A stretch of 64,000 nt of DNA from Pseudomonas fragi (GTDB taxonomy: Bacteria; Pseudomonadota; Gammaproteobacteria; Pseudomonadales; Pseudomonadaceae). The stretch covers positions 5,007,001-5,071,000 of the forward strand of contig NZ_CP104861.1 in assembly GCF_025426255.1 (NCBI RefSeq). The letters are read 5' to 3'. Positions within the stretch are counted from its first letter, which is position 1. Every line of letters starts with the position of its first letter. Under the pieces are notes generated by a model that worked only from the letters and a program-made list of their open reading frames with translations, did no database searches and was not told where the DNA came from. Shown here piece after piece: positions 27,387 to 35,824 of the stretch. A program made the position numbers and the translations under genes.

Positions 27387-28472
27387 ATGACCATCAGTGA
27401 CGCCCTGCACCGACTGTTACTCGATAACCTGACCACTGCCACGCTTTTACTCAATGCCGATTTACGCCTTGAGTACATGAACCCGGCGGCGGAAATGCTG
27501 CTGGCGATCAGCGGACAACGCAGTCACGGGCAATTCATCAGCGAGCTGTTCACCGAGTCCACCGAAGCTCTGCATTCCTTGCGCCAAGCGGTTGAACAGG
27601 CCCACCCGTTCACCAAGCGCGAAGCCATGTTGACCTCGTTAACGGGCCAGAACCTGACGGTGGATTACGCCGTAACGCCAATCTTGAGCAATGGCGACAC
27701 CATGCTGCTGCTCGAAGTCCACCCACGCGACCGGCTGCTGCGCATCACCAAAGAAGAAGCCCAGTTGTCCAAACAGGAAACCAGCAAGATGCTGGTGCGC
27801 GGGCTGGCCCATGAAATCAAGAACCCGCTGGGTGGCATTCGCGGTGCAGCGCAGTTGCTGGCGCGCCAGTTGCCCGACGAAAGCCTTCGCGACTACACCA
27901 ACGTGATCATCGAAGAGGCCGACCGCCTGCGTAATCTGGTCGACCGCATGCTGGGCTCCAACAAACTGCCTTCGCTGGCCATGACCAATGTTCATGAAGT
28001 GCTGGAGCGCGTATGCAATCTGGTTGAGGCCGAGACACAGGGCAGCATCACTTTGGTGCGTGACTATGATCCGAGCCTGCCCGACCTGCTGATCGACCGT
28101 GAACAAATGATCCAGGCAGTACTCAATATCGTGCGCAACGCGATGCAGGCCATAGGCAGCCAGAACGAGCTGCGTCTGGGCCGCATCAGCCTGCGTACCC
28201 GCGCCATGCGCCAGTTCACCATTGGTCATGTGCGCCACCGACTGGTCACCAAAATCGAAATTATCGACAACGGGCCGGGCATCCCGGCCGAGTTGCAAGA
28301 CACCCTGTTCTTCCCGATGGTCAGCGGCCGCCCTGATGGCACCGGGCTGGGCCTAGCCATCACGCAGAACATCATCAGTCAGCACCAGGGGTTGATCGAG
28401 TGTGAAAGCCACCCCGGCCACACACTCTTCTCGATCTTTCTACCACTGGAACAAGGAGCCGCATCGACATGA
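27387..28472 (+). CDS. glnL: Nitrogen regulation histidine kinase NtrB (GlnL)
   Basis: 361-residue soluble kinase. An N-terminal PAS domain (MTISDALHRLLLDNLTTATL) is followed by H142 in GLAHEIKNPLGGIRGAAQ and an ATPase domain with NIVRNAMQAIG, DNGPGIP and PDGTGLGLAI. It phosphorylates NtrC under nitrogen limitation and dephosphorylates it with PII. ATG 27387 matches the family start; the frame is open further upstream. Its last four bases overlap ntrC. Confidence 0.95.
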   Translation: MTISDALHRLLLDNLTTATLLLNADLRLEYMNPAAEMLLAISGQRSHGQFISELFTESTEALHSLRQAVEQAHPFTKREAMLTSLTGQNLTVDYAVTPILSNGDTMLLLEVHPRDRLLRITKEEAQLSKQETSKMLVRGLAHEIKNPLGGIRGAAQLLARQLPDESLRDYTNVIIEEADRLRNLVDRMLGSNKLPSLAMTNVHEVLERVCNLVEAETQGSITLVRDYDPSLPDLLIDREQMIQAVLNIVRNAMQAIGSQNELRLGRISLRTRAMRQFTIGHVRHRLVTKIEIIDNGPGIPAELQDTLFFPMVSGRPDGTGLGLAITQNIISQHQGLIECESHPGHTLFSIFLPLEQGAAST

Positions 28473-29902
28473 GCCGAAGTGAAACCGTGTGGATCGTCGA
28501 CGACGACCGTTCTATCCGCTGGGTCCTGGAAAAAGCCTTGCAACAGGAAGGCATGACCACACAAAGCTTCGACAGCGCCGATGGCGTGATGAGTCGCCTG
28601 GCTCGCCAGCAGCCCGATGTCATTATTTCCGACATCCGTATGCCTGGCTCCAGCGGCCTGGACTTGCTGGCCAAGATTCGCGAACAGCACCCCCGTCTGC
28701 CCGTGATCATCATGACCGCTCATTCCGACCTGGACAGCGCCGTGGCCTCCTATCAAGGTGGTGCGTTTGAATACCTGCCCAAGCCATTTGATGTCGATGA
28801 AGCCGTATCACTGGTCAAACGTGCCAACCAGCACGCTCAGGAACAACAAGGCCTGACAGTGGTTCCAGCACTGGCCAGAACCCCGGAAATCATCGGCGAA
28901 GCGCCGGCGATGCAGGAGGTGTTCCGCGCCATTGGCCGCCTTAGCCATTCCAACATCACGGTTCTGATCAACGGCGAGTCGGGCACGGGCAAGGAGTTGG
29001 TGGCCCACGCCCTGCACCGCCACAGCCCACGGGCCGCGTCGCCGTTTATTGCGTTGAACATGGCAGCGATCCCCAAGGACCTGATGGAGTCCGAACTGTT
29101 CGGCCACGAAAAAGGTGCCTTCACCGGAGCCGCGAACCTGCGCAGGGGCCGTTTTGAGCAAGCCGATGGCGGTACGCTGTTCCTGGATGAAATCGGCGAC
29201 ATGCCTGCCGACACCCAAACCCGTCTGCTGCGGGTTCTGGCCGATGGCGAGTTCTACCGGGTTGGCGGCCACACGCCGGTCAAGGTCGACGTACGGATCA
29301 TCGCTGCTACCCACCAGAACCTCGAAACCCTGGTACAGGCTGGCAAGTTTCGCGAAGACTTGTTCCACCGTCTGAACGTGATCCGCATCCATATCCCGCG
29401 CCTGTCGGACCGTCGCGAAGACATTCCGACCCTGGCCCGGCACTTTCTCAGCAGCGCCGCGCAAGAGCTGTCCGTGGAGCCCAAGCTGCTGAAGGCCGAA
29501 ACCGAGCAATACCTGAAAAACCTGCCGTGGCCAGGCAACGTGCGCCAGCTTGAAAACACCTGCCGCTGGATCACGGTAATGGCTTCGGGCCGCGAAGTGC
29601 ATATCAGCGACTTGCCGCCCGAACTGCTGAACCTGCAGCAGGACACTTCTCCAGTGACCAACTGGGAGCAAGCGCTGCGCCAGTGGGCCGACCAGGCGCT
29701 GGGCCGTGGCCAGTCCAATTTGCTCGACAGTGCAGTGCCTACCTTTGAGCGCATCATGATCGAGACCGCGCTCAAGCACACCGCAGGCCGACGCCGCGAT
29801 GCCGCCGTGCTGCTGGGCTGGGGCCGCAACACCCTGACTCGCAAAATCAAGGAACTGGGCATGAAGATCGATGGCGACGAGGATGACAGCGACGAAGCTT
29901 AA
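28469..29902 (+). CDS. glnG: Nitrogen regulation response regulator NtrC (GlnG)
   Basis: 477-residue sigma-54 activator. The receiver domain has D55 (VIISDIRMPG); the AAA+ domain has Walker A GESGTGKE and the sigma-54 contact loop GAFTGA; the C-terminal helix-turn-helix ends in LLGWGRNTLTRKIKELGM. It drives nitrogen-limited genes. Targets visible here are glnA, the ntrBC site and the NrsZ-like RNA that follows. ATGA overlap with ntrB implies coupled translation. Confidence 0.96.
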   Translation: MSRSETVWIVDDDRSIRWVLEKALQQEGMTTQSFDSADGVMSRLARQQPDVIISDIRMPGSSGLDLLAKIREQHPRLPVIIMTAHSDLDSAVASYQGGAFEYLPKPFDVDEAVSLVKRANQHAQEQQGLTVVPALARTPEIIGEAPAMQEVFRAIGRLSHSNITVLINGESGTGKELVAHALHRHSPRAASPFIALNMAAIPKDLMESELFGHEKGAFTGAANLRRGRFEQADGGTLFLDEIGDMPADTQTRLLRVLADGEFYRVGGHTPVKVDVRIIAATHQNLETLVQAGKFREDLFHRLNVIRIHIPRLSDRREDIPTLARHFLSSAAQELSVEPKLLKAETEQYLKNLPWPGNVRQLENTCRWITVMASGREVHISDLPPELLNLQQDTSPVTNWEQALRQWADQALGRGQSNLLDSAVPTFERIMIETALKHTAGRRRDAAVLLGWGRNTLTRKIKELGMKIDGDEDDSDEA

Positions 29903-29922
29903 GTACCTGCCACACACCTTCC

Positions 29923-30010
29923 CTGTGGGAGCGGGCTTGCTCGCGATAGGAGTGACGCGGTTTTCCTGTAAAACCGCAGTGATGCCATCGCGAGCAAGCC
30001 CGCTCCCACA
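29923..30010. repeat. Paired REP-type inverted repeat (family B)
   Basis: CTGTGGGAGCGGGCTTGCTCGCGAT and an inverted copy ending at 30010 flank an inner palindrome (ACGCGGTTTT ... AAAACCGC), so the whole element can fold as one hairpin. It follows ntrC by about 20 bases. Confidence 0.85.
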
Positions 30011-30021
30011 AAAGCCTGACC

Positions 30022-30069
30022 GCACCACCCTAAAGCAACCCGCACTATTAACGCGCACCGCTCTAAATC
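30022..30069 (+). promoter_or_regulatory. Candidate NtrC enhancer for the downstream small RNA
   Basis: Three GCACYR half-sites lie in a row: GCACCACCCTAAAGC (30022), GCACTATTAACGCGC (30042) and GCACCGC at about 30055. The right halves are weak. The distance to the sigma-54 promoter at 30178 suits an enhancer. Confidence 0.4.
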
Positions 30070-30114
30070 AATGGTTACAGCCACACCAACCGAGAAACCA
30101 GTCACACCAAACGC

Positions 30115-30139
30115 AAAAGCCCCGGATTCCGGGGCTTTT
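30115..30139 (+). terminator. Rho-independent terminator after ntrC
   Basis: AAAAGCCCCGG, a short AT loop, CCGGGGCTTTT. The stem is perfect with an A-run and a T-run. It isolates ntrBC from the small RNA promoter 40 bases on. Confidence 0.85.
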
Positions 30140-30177
30140 ACGTATGCATCAGGCAATTTTTACAAAAAATCAAAACC

Positions 30178-30192
30178 TGGCACGCCCCCTGC
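30178..30192 (+). promoter_or_regulatory. Sigma-54 (-24/-12) promoter of the NrsZ-like RNA
   Basis: TGGCACGCCCCCTGC is close to the ideal RpoN consensus, with GG at 30179-30180 and GC at 30191-30192, twelve bases apart. No coding frame follows on this strand within 500 bases, so the product should be RNA. Expected start of transcription is about 30204. Confidence 0.88.
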
Positions 30193-30203
30193 AATACCTA
30201 TAA

Positions 30204-30347
30204 CAAGCAACAACGCTTTAGGGGACCTTGATACAGGCAGGTCAAGACTCCCCACTTTTACACCCGCAGCCTTGATGCCTTTTGCATCAACGCGCACACC
30301 GCTTTTGGGGAACCCGGTACAGGCAGGCTGGAATTCCCTCTTTTATT
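30204..30347 (+). ncRNA. nrsZ: Nitrogen-regulated small RNA NrsZ (predicted)
   Basis: The stretch follows a strong sigma-54 promoter, lies between ntrC and the PA5126/trmL-like genes, and holds two imperfect copies of one hairpin. These are the position and structure known for NrsZ of Pseudomonas aeruginosa. Copy one pairs GGGGA and CTTGA (30221-30231) with TCAAG and TCCCC (30242-30253). Copy two pairs GGGAA and CC (30308-30315) with GG and TTCCC (30330-30338). Stem bases differ but remain paired, while the loop decamer TACAGGCAGG is identical in both. A third stem, TTGATGC/GCATCAA, lies between them. The second hairpin followed by CTCTTTTATT is a plausible terminator. Both ends are estimates. 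Confidence 0.75.
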
Positions 30348-30783
30348 ACTCGCGCAGGTTCACCTGCAATCGCCAGCGCCCATCCTGCGGCGCACCGGCC
30401 CAGTCACCCCGCAAGGGGCGGGCCGCCACCAGAGTCAGCAACAACCCCCCATCAGTACGCCGCAGCCGCCAATTCACATTCTTGCCGTTAAGCATCAACT
30501 GGCCGTTCTGAAGCTTGCCCTTGGCATCAAACAACAACCCCAGCGTGCCGTCGACCAGCTCACCATGCCACTTGGGCTCGTCGCTGAACCACACCACCAG
30601 GCCACCCGCGAGCACGTCCACCTGTTGCAGTTCAACCGGCGTTGGCGCGGTCAAACGACCGATCATCATCCCGACCATCACACCGACTATCGCCAAAGAA
30701 CCTAAAACCCGCGGCCATAGTTTCGGTCGCGGGTCTTCTTCAGGCGTAGAATGCTGCCCATCTTTAAGTTCGGAGCCGTGCAT
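30346..30783 (-). CDS. Single-pass membrane protein of unknown function (PA5126-like)
   Basis: 145-residue protein: a charged cytoplasmic N-terminus of about 25 residues, one transmembrane segment (LGSLAIVGVMVGMMIGRL), then a periplasmic domain with the segments VVWFSDEPKWHGELVDG and GKNVNWRLRRTDGGLLL. I recognise no domain; the call as PA5126-like rests on position. Its ATG at 30783 overlaps the divergent trmL ATG at 30782, the two sharing CATG, which places each gene's ribosome-binding site inside the other's coding sequence. AAGGA lies about eleven bases upstream. Its 3' end meets the NrsZ terminator head-on. Confidence 0.7.
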   Translation of the reverse strand: MHGSELKDGQHSTPEEDPRPKLWPRVLGSLAIVGVMVGMMIGRLTAPTPVELQQVDVLAGGLVVWFSDEPKWHGELVDGTLGLLFDAKGKLQNGQLMLNGKNVNWRLRRTDGGLLLTLVAARPLRGDWAGAPQDGRWRLQVNLRE

Positions 30784-31237
30784 GTTTCACGTCATCCTTT
30801 TTCAACCAGAAATTCCGCCGAATACCGGCAACATTATCAGGCTGTGCGCCAACAGCGGCTGCCACCTGCATTTGATCGAGCCTATCGGTTTTGAGCTGGA
30901 CGACAAGCGCTTGCGCCGGGCCGGGCTCGATTACCACGAGTACGCGCCGCTCAAGCGCCATGCCGACCTGGCCAGTTGCCTTGAAAGCCTGGGCCACCCG
31001 CGCCTGTTTGCCTTTACCACCAAAGGCTCCAAGCCGTTTCACGACGCGCAGTTTGCCGAGGGCGATGCGTTTATCTTCGGCCCGGAGAGCCGTGGCCTGC
31101 CACCCGAAGTGCTCGATGCACTGGATGGCGAACATCGCCTGCGCCTGCCGATGCGCGAAGGCTGCCGCAGCCTGAACCTGTCCAACACCGTGGCGGTTGC
31201 CGTGTACGAAGCCTGGCGGCAACTGGGTTTCAAGTAA
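30782..31237 (+). CDS. trmL: tRNA (cytidine/uridine-2'-O-)-methyltransferase TrmL
   Basis: 151-residue SPOUT methyltransferase that methylates the wobble ribose of tRNA-Leu species. Signatures: FHVILFQPEIPPNTGNIIRL at the N-terminus, FIFGPESRGLP in the trefoil knot and SLNLSNTVAVAVYEAWRQ at the end. I choose ATG 30782, with CGGAG seven to eight bases upstream; a longer open frame from 30515 is antisense to the neighbouring gene and adds nothing family-like. Confidence 0.94.
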   Translation: MFHVILFQPEIPPNTGNIIRLCANSGCHLHLIEPIGFELDDKRLRRAGLDYHEYAPLKRHADLASCLESLGHPRLFAFTTKGSKPFHDAQFAEGDAFIFGPESRGLPPEVLDALDGEHRLRLPMREGCRSLNLSNTVAVAVYEAWRQLGFK

Positions 31238-31252
31238 TTCACATCCCGTTAT

Positions 31253-31353
31253 CTGTGGGAGCGAGCCTGCTCGCGAAGGCGTCAAGAACTGGTGATTCAA
31301 CATCACCCGCGCGCTATCGTTAACGAACTTCGCGAGCAGGCTCGCTCCCACAG
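31253..31353. repeat. Paired REP-type inverted repeat (family B)
   Basis: CTGTGGGAGCGAGCCTGCTCGCGAAGG and its inverted copy flank about 47 bases containing CGCGCGCTATCGTTAACGA, a spacer wording shared with the element at 34302. It lies between the convergent trmL and secB genes. Confidence 0.87.
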
Positions 31354-31369
31354 AGTCTTCGACATACCC

Positions 31370-31398
31370 AAAAAAAAAGCGCCCTCAGGCGCTTTTTT
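31370..31398. terminator. Bidirectional terminator between trmL and secB
   Basis: A-run, AGCGCC, CTCA loop, GGCGCT, T6. Both strands carry a T-run. Confidence 0.9.
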
Positions 31399-31411
31399 CG
31401 GCAACGACTGT

Positions 31412-31897
31412 TTATTGAACAGTCGGTGAGCCTTCTTCCTGCATGCGCTGCAATTCTTGCGCGTACAGGGCATCGAAGTTCACCGGAGCCAGCATCAGTG
31501 CCGGGAACGAGCCACGAGTTACCAGGCTGTCCAGGGTTTCACGGGCATACGGGAACAGGATGTTCGGGCAGAACGCGCCCAGGGTGTGGTTCATCGACGC
31601 TGGATCAAGGTTTTTGATCAGGAAGATGCCAGCCTGCTGAACTTCAGCAATAAACGCCACTTCGTCACCGTTTTTCACGGTAACCGACAGGGTCAGAACC
31701 ACTTCGTGGAAGTCACCTTCCAGTGGCTTTTGACGAGTGTTCAGATCCAGGCCAACGCTCGGTTCCCACTGCTGACGGAAGATCGCCGGGCTTTTTGGGG
31801 CCTCGAACGACAGGTCACGCACGTAGATGCGCTGCAGGGAGAATTGTGGAGCGGAGTCTTCATCGCTAACAGCAGCGGTGTTCTGTTGGTCAGTCAT
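31412..31897 (-). CDS. secB: Protein-export chaperone SecB
   Basis: 161-residue cytoplasmic chaperone that holds presecretory proteins unfolded and hands them to SecA. Signatures: FSLQRIYVRDLSFEAPKSP and GAFCPNILFPYARETLDSLV. I choose ATG 31897, preceded by AAGGA at six bases; a GTG one codon upstream is less likely. It is the last gene of a rhodanese-grxC-secB run on the minus strand. Confidence 0.96.
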   Translation of the reverse strand: MTDQQNTAAVSDEDSAPQFSLQRIYVRDLSFEAPKSPAIFRQQWEPSVGLDLNTRQKPLEGDFHEVVLTLSVTVKNGDEVAFIAEVQQAGIFLIKNLDPASMNHTLGAFCPNILFPYARETLDSLVTRGSFPALMLAPVNFDALYAQELQRMQEEGSPTVQ

Positions 31898-31938
31898 CAC
31901 AGATCCTTGTTGATCTTGGGGCTTATAGAGAATGAGAG

Positions 31939-32193
31939 TCAGACGTTCAGCAGCGCATCCAATTTACCTGCGCGTTCCAGAGCAAACAGGTCATCGCATC
32001 CGCCAATATGCTTGTCGCCGATCCAGATTTGCGGGACCGACGTACGACCTGCCTTCTGAGCCATCTCGGCACGTATCTGAGGCTTGCCGTCGACCTTGAT
32101 TTCTTCGAAGGCAGTGCCCTTTTTCTCAAGCAGAGCCTTGGCCCGCATGCAGTAAGGGCAGTAGTCGCTGGAGTAAACGATGACCTTGGACAT
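31939..32193 (-). CDS. grxC: Glutaredoxin 3
   Basis: 84-residue glutaredoxin with the redox motif CPYC near residues 12-15 (YSSDYCPYCMRAK) and the cis-proline segment RTSVPQIWIGDKHIGG. It reduces disulfides and glutathione adducts in the cytoplasm with glutathione from the GshA pathway. It lies two bases after the rhodanese gene, so translation is probably coupled. Confidence 0.96.
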   Translation of the reverse strand: MSKVIVYSSDYCPYCMRAKALLEKKGTAFEEIKVDGKPQIRAEMAQKAGRTSVPQIWIGDKHIGGCDDLFALERAGKLDALLNV

Positions 32194-32195
32194 GC

Positions 32196-32609
32196 TTACT
32201 TCACCACTGGCAGGTTGTCGGCGCGCCAGCTGGAGATACCGCCAGACAGCTTGGCCGCGTTGTGACCAGCCTTGAGCAGCTCACGAGCGTGGGAGCCCGA
32301 ATGCTGGCCCTGAGCGTCAACCAGGATAATGGTTTTGCCCTTGTGCTTGTCCAGCTCGGCAATGCGCGCCATCAGCTTGTCTTGTGGAATGTTCAATGCA
32401 CCCACGATGTGGCCGGCAGCAAAGTCCTTGGCCGGACGAATATCAATCACCACGCCTTCGTCGCGATTGACCAGACCGGTCAGTTCGCCAGTGCTGATGC
32501 TGCGCCCGCCACGGCTTATTTCGTGGGTGATCAGCAACGCCAGCAGGATGACAAACGCGCCTACAAGCAGGTAGTGAGAAGTCGCAAATGCAATCAGGTG
32601 CTCAACCAT
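32196..32609 (-). CDS. Membrane-anchored rhodanese-like protein lacking the catalytic cysteine
   Basis: 137-residue protein with an N-terminal membrane anchor (about 12-31) and one rhodanese domain (ELTGLVNRDEGVVIDIRPAKDFAAGHIVGALNIP). The place of the sulfur-carrying Cys is occupied by VDAQGQHSGSHAR, which has no cysteine, so persulfide transfer is unlikely; such domains often serve as protein-binding modules. ATG 32609 has GGAA eight bases upstream. It opens the run with grxC and secB, as for yibN in other gamma-proteobacteria, and is divergent from gpmI. Confidence 0.88.
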   Translation of the reverse strand: MVEHLIAFATSHYLLVGAFVILLALLITHEISRGGRSISTGELTGLVNRDEGVVIDIRPAKDFAAGHIVGALNIPQDKLMARIAELDKHKGKTIILVDAQGQHSGSHARELLKAGHNAAKLSGGISSWRADNLPVVK

Positions 32610-32757
32610 CAGAAGGTTCCAGGGTCGTAAAATGTGGGCCAGTATACACAGCCACCTTGGTCGGCCAAACCCCGCCCGGCGGTGACGCCACATGAACTTC
32701 GCTTTAAACTGCGCGTCCTCTTCATACCTTCTATTAAACCAGCCACGAGTGGGATCT

Positions 32758-34293
32758 ATGACTACCACGCCTAAACCTTTGGTCCTGATCATCCTGGATG
32801 GCTTCGGTCACAGTGAAAGTCACGAATACAACGCCGTTTATTCGGCCAAGAAACCGGTGCTGGATCGTCTTTGCGCGAGCATGCCAAACGGCCTGATTTC
32901 AGGTTCGGGCATGGATGTCGGCCTGCCGGACGGCCAGATGGGCAACTCCGAGGTCGGCCACATGAATCTGGGCGCCGGCCGCGTGGTGTATCAGGATTTC
33001 ACCCGCGTCACCAAATCGATCCGTGATGGCGAGTTTTTTGAAAACCCGACCATCTGCGCCGCTGTCGACAAGGCAGTGAGCGCAGGCAAGGCCGTGCATA
33101 TTCTCGGTTTGCTGTCTGATGGCGGCGTTCACAGCCACCAGGACCACCTGATTGCGATGGCCGAACTGGCATTCAAACGCGGTGCAGAAAAAATCTACCT
33201 GCACGCCTTCCTCGATGGCCGCGATACACCGCCAAAAAGCGCTGCATCGTCCATCGAATTACTGGATGAAGCGTTCAAGGCTCTCGGCAAAGGCCGTATC
33301 GCCAGTTTGATTGGCCGCTACTTCGCTATGGACCGCGACAATCGCTGGGACCGTGTAGAGCAGGCCTACAACCTGATCGTCGATGGCAAGGGCGAATTCA
33401 ACGCCACCACGGCCCAGGAAGGTCTGGAGGCTGCTTACGCCCGTGGCGAGAGCGACGAATTCGTTAAAGCCACGACCCTCGGCGAGCCGGTGAAAGTGGA
33501 AGACGGCGACGCCGTAGTCTTTATGAACTTCCGTGCCGACCGCGCCCGCGAACTGACCCGCGTGTTCGTTGAAGACGATTTCAACGCCTTCGCACGTGCC
33601 CGTCAGCCAAAACTGGCCGGTTTTGTGATGCTGACCCAATACGCTGCCAGCATCCCGGCGCCAAGCGCATTTGCGCCCGGCAGCCTTGAGAACGTACTCG
33701 GCGATTACCTGGCCAAAAACGGCAAAACCCAGCTGCGCATCGCCGAAACCGAAAAATACGCCCACGTTACTTTCTTCTTCTCGGGCGGGCGTGAAGAACC
33801 GTTTCCGGGTGAAGAGCGCATTCTGGTGCCGTCGCCGAAAGTTGCCACCTACGACCTGCAGCCGGAAATGAGCGCTCCCGAAGTCACCGACCATATCGTC
33901 GATGCCATCGAGAATCAGCGTTATGACGTGATCGTGGTCAACTACGCCAACGGCGATATGGTTGGCCACAGCGGCGTGTTCGACGCAGCCGTTAAAGCGG
34001 TTGAGTGCCTGGACGCGTGCGTGGGACGGATTGTCGAGGCGCTGGAAAAAGTCGGCGGCGAAGCCCTGATCACGGCTGACCACGGCAACGTTGAGCAGAT
34101 GTCCGATGACACTACCGGTCAGGCTCATACTGCCCACACCTGTGAACCCGTACCGTTCATTTACGTGGGCAAGCGTGCACTCAAGGTCCGCGAAGGCGGT
34201 GTACTGGCCGATGTGGCACCGACCATGCTCAAGCTGCTGGGTCTGCCACAGCCTGAAGAAATGACCGGCAAATCGATTCTGCTCGACGCTTAA
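32758..34293 (+). CDS. gpmI: Phosphoglycerate mutase, 2,3-bisphosphoglycerate-independent
   Basis: 511-residue dimanganese enzyme interconverting 3- and 2-phosphoglycerate. The catalytic Ser lies in GQMGNSEVGHMNLGAGR, and metal ligands in LIILDGFGHS, NYANGDMVGHSG and TADHGNVEQM. ATG 32758 (MTTTPKPLVLIILDG) has GGGA a few bases upstream; the upstream frame is not family-like. Followed by a REP pair and then envC and ctpA in the same direction. Confidence 0.96.
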   Translation: MTTTPKPLVLIILDGFGHSESHEYNAVYSAKKPVLDRLCASMPNGLISGSGMDVGLPDGQMGNSEVGHMNLGAGRVVYQDFTRVTKSIRDGEFFENPTICAAVDKAVSAGKAVHILGLLSDGGVHSHQDHLIAMAELAFKRGAEKIYLHAFLDGRDTPPKSAASSIELLDEAFKALGKGRIASLIGRYFAMDRDNRWDRVEQAYNLIVDGKGEFNATTAQEGLEAAYARGESDEFVKATTLGEPVKVEDGDAVVFMNFRADRARELTRVFVEDDFNAFARARQPKLAGFVMLTQYAASIPAPSAFAPGSLENVLGDYLAKNGKTQLRIAETEKYAHVTFFFSGGREEPFPGEERILVPSPKVATYDLQPEMSAPEVTDHIVDAIENQRYDVIVVNYANGDMVGHSGVFDAAVKAVECLDACVGRIVEALEKVGGEALITADHGNVEQMSDDTTGQAHTAHTCEPVPFIYVGKRALKVREGGVLADVAPTMLKLLGLPQPEEMTGKSILLDA

Positions 34294-34301
34294 ATTAAAA
34301 C

Positions 34302-34403
34302 CTGTGGGAGCGAGCCTGCTCGCGAAGGTCTCAAGCGCGCCGCGATGATCCAATCAACACACGCTATCGTTAACGACATTCGCGAGCGGGCTCGCTCCCA
34401 CAG
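34302..34403. repeat. Paired REP-type inverted repeat (family B)
   Basis: CTGTGGGAGCGAGCCTGCTCGCGAAGG and its inverted copy with a spacer containing ACACGCTATCGTTAACGAC lie between gpmI and envC. Confidence 0.87.
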
Positions 34404-34502
34404 GGGCCGGCCGTTTCATCACAATTTCACCTTCATCCATTTCTTATAGGTGACGAGGGCGGGCATACTAGGCCGTCCCGTTCCCCAGGTGTCGCCCGCC
34501 CC

Positions 34503-35789
34503 ATGCTTCGCGCCCTTATAGCCCTGACCTTCGCATGCCTGCTCCAACCGGCGTTTGCCGACGAGCGCGCGCAAACCCAACAGCAGCTGGACGCCACGCG
34601 CCAGGATATCGGCGAGCTGAAAAAGCTCCTCGGCAAGCTCCAGGAAGAAAAATCCGGCGTGCAGAAAGACCTGCGCGGCACCGAAACCGAAATCGGCAAA
34701 CTGGAGAAGCAGGTAGAAACCCTGCAACAAGAACTAAAAAAGAGTGAAGGCGAGCTGCTGCGCCTCGATAGCGAGAAAAAAAAACTCCACAGCGCAAAAC
34801 TTGAACAGCAACGCCTGATCGCCATTCAGGCCCGTGCCGCCTATCAGGGTGGCCGGCAGGAATACCTGAAACTGCTGCTCAACCAGCAAAATCCCGAGAA
34901 GTTCGCCCGAACCCTCACCTATTACGATTACCTGAGCCAGGCTCGTCTGGAGCAGCTCAAGGGTTTCAACGAAACCCTGCGCCAACTGGCCAATGTCGAA
35001 GCCGATATCAACCTGCAACAGGCGCAACTGCTGACCCAAAAAAGCAGCCTGGAGACCCAGCGCGCAGAACTCGACAAAGTGCGCGCAGAGCGCCAGCAAG
35101 TACTGGCCAAGCTTAATACCGACGTAAAAGACCGCGATCAAAAGTTGCAAGCCCGCGAGCAGGATCAGGCCGATCTGGCTAAAGTCCTCAAGACCATCGA
35201 GGAAACCCTTGCCCGTCAGGCCCGCGAAGCCGAAGAGGCGCGCCAGAAAGCCTTGATCGCGCAGCAGGAAGCCGAGAAAAAACGCCAGCGCGAGGCTGAA
35301 TCGGTTGTTACCGACGCCCCGCGCAAAGCGGTCAAATCAACACCCGGCGCACTGGTGTCGAGTGCCGGTGCTTCTTACGGCGGTGTTTTTTCTCAAGCCC
35401 GGGGCAAACTTCCGTGGCCAGTTGATGGTCGATTGCTTGCCCGCTTCGGTGAAACCCGTGGCGACGATTCGCGCACCAAGTGGGACGGCGTGATGATCAG
35501 CGCCGCCGCTGGCAGTCAGGTTCACGCCGTACATGGCGGTCGCGTGGTGTTTGCCGACTGGCTGCGTGGCGCAGGCCAGCTGGTAATTCTGGATCACGGT
35601 AATGGTTACTTAAGCTTGTATGGCCACAATCAGACGTTGCTCAAGTCGGCCGGAGATATCGTCAAGGCCGGCGAAGTAATTTCCACCGTGGGCAACAGCG
35701 GCGGTCAAGCCACGCCAGCACTGTATTTTGCTATTCGTCAGCAGGGGCGCCCAAGCGATCCTGCACAATGGTGTCGCACTCAGGGATGA
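34503..35789 (+). CDS. envC: Murein hydrolase activator EnvC
   Basis: 428-residue periplasmic protein with a signal peptide (cut after QPAFA, about residue 19). Residues 20 to about 250 form long coiled coils rich in Gln, Glu and Lys, which in E. coli bind FtsEX. The C-terminal LytM domain (about 315-425: WDGVMISAAAGSQVHAVHGG, LDHGNGYLSLYGHN) looks degenerate in metal ligands, as expected for an activator of amidases rather than an enzyme. It overlaps the upstream region of ctpA. Confidence 0.92.
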   Translation: MLRALIALTFACLLQPAFADERAQTQQQLDATRQDIGELKKLLGKLQEEKSGVQKDLRGTETEIGKLEKQVETLQQELKKSEGELLRLDSEKKKLHSAKLEQQRLIAIQARAAYQGGRQEYLKLLLNQQNPEKFARTLTYYDYLSQARLEQLKGFNETLRQLANVEADINLQQAQLLTQKSSLETQRAELDKVRAERQQVLAKLNTDVKDRDQKLQAREQDQADLAKVLKTIEETLARQAREAEEARQKALIAQQEAEKKRQREAESVVTDAPRKAVKSTPGALVSSAGASYGGVFSQARGKLPWPVDGRLLARFGETRGDDSRTKWDGVMISAAAGSQVHAVHGGRVVFADWLRGAGQLVILDHGNGYLSLYGHNQTLLKSAGDIVKAGEVISTVGNSGGQATPALYFAIRQQGRPSDPAQWCRTQG

Positions 35790-35824
35790 GTCCATCACCT
35801 TTAATACGTAGGAGTTCGCTCAAC

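Noticed and set aside
30515..30781. Longer N-terminus for trmL
   Set aside because: The extra 89 residues are antisense to the neighbouring membrane-protein gene and low in complexity; the family begins at 30782.
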